A DNA stretch of 7,566 bases from an uncultured Ruminococcus sp. (lineage in GTDB: Bacteria > Bacillota > Clostridia > Oscillospirales > CAG-272): the NCBI GenBank assembly GCA_902778985.1, contig CACYZS010000052.1, positions 4,213 to 11,778 of the forward strand, read 5' to 3'. The first letter of the stretch is position 1. The number at the start of each line of letters is the position of its first letter. Under the pieces are notes generated by a model. The model made no database searches and was not told the DNA's origin. It saw only the letters and a program-made list of their open reading frames with translations. Of this stretch, positions 1-7,566 are shown piece after piece. Made by a program: the position numbers and the translations under genes.

Positions 1-1589
1 TCGTTCGGCTCGAGTTTGATCTTGACGTGACCGTACTGACCTTTACCGCCCGACTGACGCGCGTACTTGGTCTCCTGATCGACCGCCTTGCGGATCGTCT
101 CTTTGTAGGCGACCTGCGGGTTGCCGACGTTGGCTTCGACCTTGAACTCGCGGAGCAGACGGTCGACGATGATCTCGAGATGGAGTTCGCCCATCCCGGC
201 GATGATGGTCTGACCGGTCTCCTCGTCGGTGTAGGTGCGGAAGGTCGGATCTTCCTCCGCCAGTTTGGCGAGGGCGATACCCATCTTCTCCTGACCGGCT
301 TTGGTCTTCGGCTCGATCGCGACGCGAATAACCGGTTCCGGGAACACCATGGATTCCAGAATGATCGGGTGTTTCTCGTCGCAGAGCGTGTCGCCCGTGG
401 TGGTGGATTTCACGCCGACCACCGCCGCGATATCACCCGTATACACGGTGTCGATATCGGTCCGGTCGTTCGCGTGCATCATCAGGATCCGTCCGAAACG
501 CTCGTACTTGCCCTTGGTCGAGTTGTAGATCTCGCAGCCCTTGGTCAGGGTGCCGGAATACACACGGAAGAAGCAAAGTTTACCGACGTAGGGATCGGTC
601 ATGATCTTGAACGCGAGCGCCGAGAACGGTTCGTCGTCCCCGGGGTGACGCTCGTCCTCTTCCTCGGTCTTGGGGTTGACGCCCTTGATCGCGGGAATAT
701 CGAGCGGCGAGGGGAGATAGTCGACGACCGCGTCGAGCAGTTTCTGCACGCCCTTGTTCTTGTACGACGTACCGCAGCAGACCGGAACGATCTGGTTATC
801 GATGGTCGCCTTGCGGAGCGCCGCCTTCAGTTCGTCGATCGAGATCTCGTCGCCGTTGCAGAATTTCTCGAAGAGTTCCTCGTCGGTCTCTGCGATCGAC
901 TCGATCATCTTGTCGTGGTACTCTTTCGCGAGGTCTGCCATATCGGCGGGGATCGCCTCGACGCGCATATCCTTTCCGAGGTCGTCGTAGTACACGTCGG
1001 CTTCCATCGTCATCAGATCGATGATCCCGCGGAAGGAACTCTCCTTGCCGATCGGGAGCATGATCGGGACGGGGTTAGCGTGCAGACGTTCGCGCATCAT
1101 ACGGATCACGCGGAAGAAGTCGGCGCCGGTGATGTCCATCTTGTTGACGTACGCCATGCGCGGGACTTTGTACTCGTCCGCCTGCCGCCAGACGGTCTCG
1201 GACTGGGGTTCGACGCCGCCCTTCGCGCAGAAGACGGTCACGGAACCGTCCAGCACGCGCAGCGACCGCTCGACCTCAACGGTGAAGTCGACGTGGCCCG
1301 GGGTGTCGATGATGTTGATACGGTGGGTGTTTTCTTTCGTCGCTACGGGATCGTTATGATAGCGCGTCGGCGCCCAGTAACAGGTGGTCGCGGCGGAGGT
1401 GATGGTGATACCACGCTCCTGCTCCTGAACCATCCAGTCCATGGTAGCCCCGCCGTCGTGCGTCTCGCCGATCCGGTGGATCCGTCCGGTGTAGAACAGG
1501 ATCCGCTCGGTGGTCGTCGTCTTTCCGGCGTCGATATGCGCCATGATCCCGATATTACGGGTATGGGCAAGCGAATATTCTCTCGGCAT
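1..1589 (-). CDS. fusA: Elongation factor G (EF-G), N-terminal 529 residues, 3' end cut by window
   Basis: EF-G is the cytoplasmic translational GTPase that moves tRNAs and mRNA through the ribosome and, with RRF, recycles ribosomes. The fragment starts [20 protein letters not shown] and shows all GTPase motifs: P-loop AHIDAGKT (residues 17-24), the switch I segment [13 protein letters not shown]3 DTPGH (95-99, with the catalytic His99), and G4 NKMD (149-152). Domains II and III follow (roughly 310-485), and the window ends early in domain IV at [17 protein letters not shown]. The family is usually about 690-700 aa, so about a quarter is missing to the left. The ATG at 1589 is preceded by AGAGGAG at 9 nt spacing. 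The frame runs unbroken from this start to position 3, with no frameshift. It lies 28 nt after rpsG, so the two are surely cotranscribed. An insertion of about 7 residues relative to E. coli EF-G lies between ATTCYW and HRINI (residues about 73-88). Family assignment is certain. Confidence 0.98.
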   Translation of the reverse strand, partial: MPREYSLAHTRNIGIMAHIDAGKTTTTERILFYTGRIHRIGETHDGGATMDWMVQEQERGITITSAATTCYWAPTRYHNDPVATKENTHRINIIDTPGHVDFTVEVERSLRVLDGSVTVFCAKGGVEPQSETVWRQADEYKVPRMAYVNKMDITGADFFRVIRMMRERLHANPVPIMLPIGKESSFRGIIDLMTMEADVYYDDLGKDMRVEAIPADMADLAKEYHDKMIESIAETDEELFEKFCNGDEISIDELKAALRKATIDNQIVPVCCGTSYKNKGVQKLLDAVVDYLPSPLDIPAIKGVNPKTEEEDERHPGDDEPFSALAFKIMTDPYVGKLCFFRVYSGTLTKGCEIYNSTKGKYERFGRILMMHANDRTDIDTVYTGDIAAVVGVKSTTTGDTLCDEKHPIILESMVFPEPVIRVAIEPKTKAGQEKMGIALAKLAEEDPTFRTYTDEETGQTIIAGMGELHLEIIVDRLLREFKVEANVGNPQVAYKETIRKAVDQETKYARQSGGKGQYGHVKIKLEPN

Positions 1590-1617
1590 TCTGAAAAACT
1601 CCTCTTAGTGACGCAAA

Positions 1618-2088
1618 TCAGAATCTGTAGTGAGCGAATGCCTTGTTCGCTTCCGCCATACGGTGGGTGTCTTCCTTCTTCTTGAAGGCGCCGCCCATTC
1701 CCGCCTTGGCGTCCATGATCTCGTTAGCGAGACGTTCCGCCATGGTCTTCTCCGAACGGGAACGCGCATACGCAACGATCCAACGGAGCCCGAGCGTCTG
1801 CCGTCTTTCGGGGCGGACCTCCATCGGGACCTGGTAGTTGGAACCGCCGACGCGGCGCGCCTTGACTTCCAGAACGGGCATCACGTTTTCAAGCGCGGCG
1901 GTGAACACCTCCAGCGCGTTAACGCCCTGCTTCGCTTCGATCTGGGCGAATGCGCTGTAAACGATCTTCTGCGCTACGCCCTTTTTGCCGTCAAGCATGA
2001 TGTTATTGATGAGTTTGGTGACCAACTCAGAATGGTACATCGGATCCGGCAAAACTTCTCTTTTTGAAATTTGACCTCTTCTCGGCAC
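1618..2088 (-). CDS. rpsG: 30S ribosomal protein S7
   Basis: S7 is a primary 16S rRNA-binding protein that nucleates assembly of the 30S head and lies near the E-site and mRNA exit. The product is 156 aa, the usual bacterial length, beginning [20 protein letters not shown]. It has the conserved [20 protein letters not shown] stretch (about residues 76-95), then [12 protein letters not shown], and ends [12 protein letters not shown]. The start chosen is GTG at 2088. An in-frame GTG also exists at 2106, but the six codons between them contain the Shine-Dalgarno sequence itself (AAGGAGG, 2097-2103), and S7 homologues begin MPRR. The stop is TGA. It follows rpsL after a long, structured 152-nt spacer and precedes fusA by 28 nt. 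The only TCA codon seen in any of the five genes' frames is its codon 8. In E. coli S7 represses its own operon by binding the rpsL-rpsG spacer; whether that holds here is unknown. Confidence 0.98.
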   Translation of the reverse strand: MPRRGQISKREVLPDPMYHSELVTKLINNIMLDGKKGVAQKIVYSAFAQIEAKQGVNALEVFTAALENVMPVLEVKARRVGGSNYQVPMEVRPERRQTLGLRWIVAYARSRSEKTMAERLANEIMDAKAGMGGAFKKKEDTHRMAEANKAFAHYRF

Positions 2089-2096
2089 TGTACTTC

Positions 2097-2103
2097 CCTC
2101 CTT
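2097..2103 (-). promoter_or_regulatory. Ribosome binding site that sets the rpsG GTG start
   Basis: AAGGAGG is a full anti-16S match and lies 8 nt before the GTG at 2088. It sits inside the short in-frame extension that begins at the GTG at 2106. This rules against 2106 as the main start, since nothing comparable precedes 2106. Confidence 0.9.
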
Positions 2104-2113
2104 CACAAATATT

Positions 2114-2127
2114 CTGTGTTCTCACAG
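2114..2127 (-). promoter_or_regulatory. Small hairpin upstream of the rpsG ribosome binding site
   Basis: On the transcribed strand CTGTG, loop AGAA, CACAG forms a perfect 5-bp stem. It ends about 10 nt before the rpsG AAGGAGG. It is short and could be chance; its position next to the ribosome binding site makes a role in rpsG translation possible. Inference only. Confidence 0.3.
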
Positions 2128-2173
2128 GTACTCGAAAAAATCAATTCTCGTTAGTGCACATCAACTCGGTAAT

Positions 2174-2201
2174 CTACAAACAGTATTTTTACTATTCACA
2201 A
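2174..2201 (-). promoter_or_regulatory. Hairpin in the rpsL-rpsG spacer, possible S7 regulatory element
   Basis: In the transcript, TTGTGAATAGTA (2201-2190) can pair with TACTGTTTGTAG (2185-2174) around an AAAA loop. This gives an unbroken 12-bp stem, of which 5 pairs are G-U wobbles, so it folds only as RNA and not as a DNA palindrome. No U-tract follows, so it is not a terminator. It lies in the middle of the 152-nt rpsL-rpsG spacer, the place where S7 binds the str mRNA in E. coli. I cannot match it to the E. coli S7 site by sequence. Confidence 0.4.
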
Positions 2202-2219
2202 CTGCGCGAGGACGGCACG

Positions 2220-2235
2220 GATCCCACGCGGGATC
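2220..2235 (-). promoter_or_regulatory. Hairpin just after the rpsL stop codon
   Basis: GATCCC, loop GCGT, GGGATC forms a perfect 6-bp stem beginning 5 nt after the rpsL TAA. There is no run of T downstream, so it is unlikely to terminate transcription by itself. It could shield the 3' end of the rpsL message or form part of a larger spacer fold. Confidence 0.45.
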
Positions 2236-2240
2236 GGGGT

Positions 2241-2657
2241 TTACTTTTTCTTCGGACGCTTGGCTCCGTACTTGGAGCGGCCCTGCATACGGTTCGCAAC
2301 GCCCTGAGCGTCCAGGGTGCCGCGGATGATGTGATACCGCACGCCGGGAAGGTCACGGACACGACCGCCGCGGATCAGCACGACCGAGTGTTCCTGCAGG
2401 TTGTGGCCGATACCGGGAATATAGGTCGTAGCCTCCATCCCGTTGGTCAGACGGACTCTCGCGATTTTACGAAGCGCGGAGTTCGGCTTTTTCGGGGAAA
2501 CGGTGGTAACCTTGGTGCAAACGCCTCTCTTCTGCGGAGCGGACAGGTCGATCGGCTGATTCTTCAGCGTGTTGACGCCCTTCTGCAGAACCGGGGCTTT
2601 GGATTTGTAGACCGGTTTGGCTCTTCCGTTCTTCACCAGTTGGTTAAAAGTCGGCAT
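2241..2657 (-). CDS. rpsL: 30S ribosomal protein S12
   Basis: S12 sits at the interface side of the 30S decoding centre and tunes tRNA selection accuracy. The product is 138 aa, matching the Bacillus-type length, and starts [20 protein letters not shown]. The decoding-loop motif [10 protein letters not shown] is at 55-64 and [13 protein letters not shown] at 97-109, including Asp102, the residue modified by RimO in organisms that have it. Both lysines of PKKPNS and the RDLPG loop are the usual wild-type residues, so no classical streptomycin-resistance change is visible. The basic tail ends KRPKKK before TAA. The ATG at 2657 has AAGGAGG at 6 nt spacing. This is the first gene after a strong promoter and a leader of about 108 nt. 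The 284 nt between rpoC and rpsL contain no L7Ae-like gene. Confidence 0.99.
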   Translation of the reverse strand: MPTFNQLVKNGRAKPVYKSKAPVLQKGVNTLKNQPIDLSAPQKRGVCTKVTTVSPKKPNSALRKIARVRLTNGMEATTYIPGIGHNLQEHSVVLIRGGRVRDLPGVRYHIIRGTLDAQGVANRMQGRSKYGAKRPKKK

Positions 2658-2766
2658 TGTTTTCCTCCTTCTTCAAAAAATACTGTTTATAGTCACGGCG
2701 GTCACCATTCGCCGCGATATAACGTGGTCAAAGGACGATATGGGCATAGTACGCCCTTTTCGTGCG
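2658..2766 (-). promoter_or_regulatory. 5' leader of the rpsL-rpsG-fusA transcript
   Basis: If the promoter at 2773-2802 starts transcription near 2766, the mRNA has about 108 nt before the rpsL ATG. The leader contains a short hairpin, GGGC/GCCC around GTACTAT (2742-2756), and a weak CGGC/GCCG pairing near 2693-2715. It ends in a strong AAGGAGG (2664-2670). It also holds the upstream ORF described separately. No known riboswitch or ribosomal-protein leader motif was recognised. Confidence 0.5.
2673..2747 (-). CDS. Possible 24-codon upstream ORF (leader peptide) before rpsL
   Basis: An ATG at 2747 opens a 24-codon frame that starts MPISSFDHVISRR and ends at TGA (2673-2675), only 2 nt before the rpsL AAGGAGG. 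A partial Shine-Dalgarno, AAAGGG, lies 6 nt before the ATG. The ORF is in the same frame as rpsL. It uses ATA three times, as well as CGA and CGG, unlike a highly expressed gene. A ribosome ending here would cover or sit beside the rpsL ribosome binding site, so coupling or attenuation is possible. It resembles no protein I know and may be chance; the spacing facts are seen, the function is not. Confidence 0.25.
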   Translation of the reverse strand: MPISSFDHVISRRMVTAVTINSIF

Positions 2767-2772
2767 TTCTCT

Positions 2773-2821
2773 ATTTTACCACGGTCACAAAGGGTTTGTC
2801 AAGAGTTTTTTTATTATTATA
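2773..2821 (-). promoter_or_regulatory. Strong sigma-A promoter of the str genes, with UP-like AT tract
   Basis: The -35 box TTGACA (2797-2802) is a perfect consensus. After an 18-bp spacer comes -10 TAAAAT (2773-2778, 5 of 6 to TATAAT), preceded by TGG, which makes an extended -10 (TGnTAAAAT). Immediately upstream, 2803-2821 is nearly all A and T on the transcribed strand, like an UP element contacted by the alpha C-terminal domain. Predicted transcription start is about 2765-2767. It lies after the rpoC terminator and before rpsL, so it can drive rpsL-rpsG-fusA independently of rpoBC. Confidence 0.88.
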
Positions 2822-2855
2822 GAGGAAAAAAGGCGGTTTTTACGCACTTTGACGC

Positions 2856-2905
2856 AAAAGTACAGAGCGCGGAGAGCGAAAATGCTCTCCGCGCCCCGTT
2901 TTTTT
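2856..2905 (-). terminator. Intrinsic terminator after rpoC, possibly bidirectional
   Basis: A perfect 11-bp inverted repeat, GCGCGGAGAGC / GCTCTCCGCGC (2867-2877 and 2884-2894), encloses a 6-nt loop. In the rpoC-strand RNA the stem can extend to 16 bp with A-U, C-G and G-U pairs (outer ends 2862 and 2899), followed by AC and then UUUU (2856-2859). It starts 36 nt after the rpoC stop, where a terminator is expected. On the opposite strand the same 11-bp stem is followed by CCCG and seven Ts (2899-2905), so it may also stop antisense transcription entering rpoC. The minus-strand U-tract is short, so some read-through into rpsL is likely. Confidence 0.8.
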
Positions 2906-2941
2906 CGATAAAATCCGACTGTTCTGACCGTTTGTCGAAGG

Positions 2942-6547
<3,606 letters not shown>

Positions 6548-6561
6548 AAAACTGTATTGTT

Positions 6562-6568
6562 CCCCTCT
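6562..6568 (-). promoter_or_regulatory. Purine-rich ribosome binding site of rpoC
   Basis: AGAGGGG lies in the rpoB-rpoC spacer, 14 nt before the ATG at 6547. The spacing is longer than at rpsL (6), rpsG (8) or fusA (9). It cannot serve the in-frame TTG at 6571, because it overlaps the codons just after that TTG. It supports 6547 as the start but suggests modest initiation or help from translation coming off rpoB. Confidence 0.6.
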
Positions 6569-6590
6569 CAACTATCATTTTTCGTTCCGG

Positions 6591-6610
6591 CGACGCGTCA
6601 TTCCGCGTCG
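6591..6610 (-). repeat. Inverted repeat spanning the rpoB stop codon
   Basis: CGACGCG, loop GAATGA, CGCGTCG forms a perfect 7-bp stem; the rpoB TGA (6598-6600) lies in the loop. No T-run follows, so it is not an intrinsic terminator. It could be chance in GC-rich DNA or a processing or stability element between rpoB and rpoC. Confidence 0.4.
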
Positions 6611-7566
6611 TCGAAACCGTCGGAACCGTCTTCCGACTCGTACTCGGCGTCCTCTTCGTCGAACTCTTCGTCTTCGTACTCGTCGTCGAAGTCGTCGTCT
6701 TCGTCGGACGCTTCCCCGTCCTCGTACTCTTCGGCTTCGCCGTCCACCGCCGCGTCGACTTCACTCAACTGAGTGATGGCGGAGGGGATCTCGTCCTCGG
6801 AGAGTTCGGACAGCGCGATCTCGTTGCCGTCGGCGTCGAGAACGCGGATGTTCAGGGCAAGGGATTGCAGTTCTTTGATCAGGACTTTGAAGGATTCGGG
6901 GATACCCGGCGTCGGGATGTTCTGTCCCTTGACGATCGCCTCGTAGGTCTTGACACGTCCGGTGACGTCGTCGCTCTTGACGGTCAGGATCTCCTGCAGG
7001 GTGTACGCCGCGCCGTAGGCTTCGAGCGCCCAGACTTCCATTTCACCGAAGCGCTGACCGCCGAATTGCGCCTTACCGCCGAGAGGCTGCTGCGTCACGA
7101 GACTGTACGGACCGTTCGAGCGGGCGTGGATCTTATCGTCGACCAGGTGGTGAAGTTTGAGGTAGTACATGATACCGACCGTAACGGGGTTGTCGAAGGG
7201 CTCGCCCGTTCTGCCGTCGTAAAGGGTCTGCTTACCGTCGATGACGACCACCTTCTCGGTCTTCATCAGTTCGCGCAGTTTCTCGTCGTCGTCGACGATC
7301 GACTGGTCGATTCGCTGCAGATCGGGAGCGCCGTTGTCGTTCGTGACTTCGATGAAGCACGCTTTCCCCTTGACGCTCTCGCCGGGACGGATGTCGCGGC
7401 AGTAGTGCGCCTCGCGCAGGCACTCGATGATGTCGCGCTCGTTCGCGCCGTCGAAGACCGGCGTCGCGATCTTCAGACCGAGGATCTTCGCCGCGATGCC
7501 GAGGTGGACCTCAAGCACCTGACCGATGTTCATACGGGAAGGCACGCCCAGCGGGTTCAGCACGAT
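6598..7566 (-). CDS. rpoB: DNA-directed RNA polymerase subunit beta, C-terminal 322 residues, 5' end cut by window
   Basis: This is the C-terminal part of beta, which holds the switch 3 and clamp-anchoring region that wraps around beta'. The frame enters at the window edge with [16 protein letters not shown], a conserved internal beta motif, so no start is present here; the first in-frame GTG is an internal valine. Conserved blocks follow in order: VLEVHLG (fragment residues 18-24), FDGANERDI, the [20 protein letters not shown] motif (164-183), and [17 protein letters not shown], then [14 protein letters not shown]. The ORF then continues in a long acidic tail: no Lys, Arg or His occurs in the last 81 residues, and 33 of the last 55 are Asp or Glu. 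The stop is TGA. rpoC begins 50 nt later. The rifampicin-binding region lies upstream of this window. Identity is certain. Confidence 0.98.
   Translation of the reverse strand: MVLNPLGVPSRMNIGQVLEVHLGIAAKILGLKIATPVFDGANERDIIECLREAHYCRDIRPGESVKGKACFIEVTNDNGAPDLQRIDQSIVDDDEKLRELMKTEKVVVIDGKQTLYDGRTGEPFDNPVTVGIMYYLKLHHLVDDKIHARSNGPYSLVTQQPLGGKAQFGGQRFGEMEVWALEAYGAAYTLQEILTVKSDDVTGRVKTYEAIVKGQNIPTPGIPESFKVLIKELQSLALNIRVLDADGNEIALSELSEDEIPSAITQLSEVDAAVDGEAEEYEDGEASDEDDDFDDEYEDEEFDEEDAEYESEDGSDGFDDAE

Noticed and set aside
27..1685. 552-codon plus-strand open frame antisense to fusA
   Set aside because: Same register effect: fusA lacks TTA, CTA and TCA codons, so its antisense frame stays open. 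No family features.
1618..2106. Longer rpsG starting at GTG 2106 (162 aa)
   Set aside because: The added codons are the Shine-Dalgarno sequence, and S7 proteins start MPRR at the GTG at 2088, giving the usual 156 aa.
2089..2240. A separate promoter for rpsG in the AT-rich spacer
   Set aside because: TTGTGA and TTGATT boxes exist, but no -10 lies at an acceptable distance. The gene is better explained by read-through from the rpsL promoter.
2064..2822. 252-codon plus-strand open frame across rpsL and its promoter
   Set aside because: Antisense register shadow of rpsL that continues by chance through the AT-rich leader. The promoter, leader and S12 on the minus strand explain the region.
6630..6720. 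GTC/TTC trinucleotide-rich stretch as a microsatellite
   Set aside because: It is the coding sequence of the acidic tail; the codons vary (GAC, GAA, GAG, GAT) and there is no exact tandem unit.

Overview
The window is a stretch of core information-processing genes, all transcribed on the minus strand. Read in transcription order (right to left), it holds the 3' end of rpoB (RNA polymerase beta), complete rpoC (beta'), rpsL (ribosomal protein S12), rpsG (S7) and the first three quarters of fusA (elongation factor G). This is the classical rpoBC-str gene order. Both ends are cut: rpoB lacks its 5' part and fusA its 3' part.

The organism looks like a member of the Clostridia (Bacillota) with fairly GC-rich genes. 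This is inference. It rests on a 1201-residue beta' with no large trigger-loop insertion, Firmicutes-like beta, S12 (138 aa) and S7 (156 aa), strong AAGGAGG-type ribosome binding sites, and an EF-G whose switch I region (ATTCYW followed by an insertion before [11 protein letters not shown]) resembles that of gut Clostridia as I remember it. Genes are GC-rich; spacers and the promoter region are AT-rich. Genus cannot be named from the sequence alone.

Layout: rpoB and rpoC are 44 bases short of touching (about 50 nt apart). A 284-bp gap follows rpoC and is the regulatory centre of the window. It holds a strong hairpin terminator just after rpoC, which could act on both strands. Next comes an AT-rich UP-like tract, a near-consensus sigma-A promoter (TTGACA, 18 bp, extended -10 TGGTAAAAT), and a leader of about 108 nt carrying a possible 24-codon upstream ORF in front of rpsL. 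So rpoBC and the str genes can be run as separate, possibly overlapping, transcription units. The L7Ae-like gene (ybxF/rplGB) often found between rpoC and rpsL in Firmicutes is absent. The rpsL-rpsG spacer (152 nt) is long, AT-rich and holds several hairpins; by position it could be an S7 autoregulatory region. rpsG and fusA are 28 nt apart and tightly coupled.

The products make the transcription and translation machinery: beta and beta' form the RNA polymerase active centre and clamp, S12 sits in the 30S decoding centre, S7 nucleates the 30S head, and EF-G drives translocation. I found no mobile element, CRISPR array, tRNA, rRNA or novel defence-type system. The points worth a second look are small: the very acidic beta tail, the rpsL leader and its upstream ORF, the structured rpsL-rpsG spacer, and near-complete avoidance of the codons TTA, CTA and TCA, which explains the very long antisense open frames.
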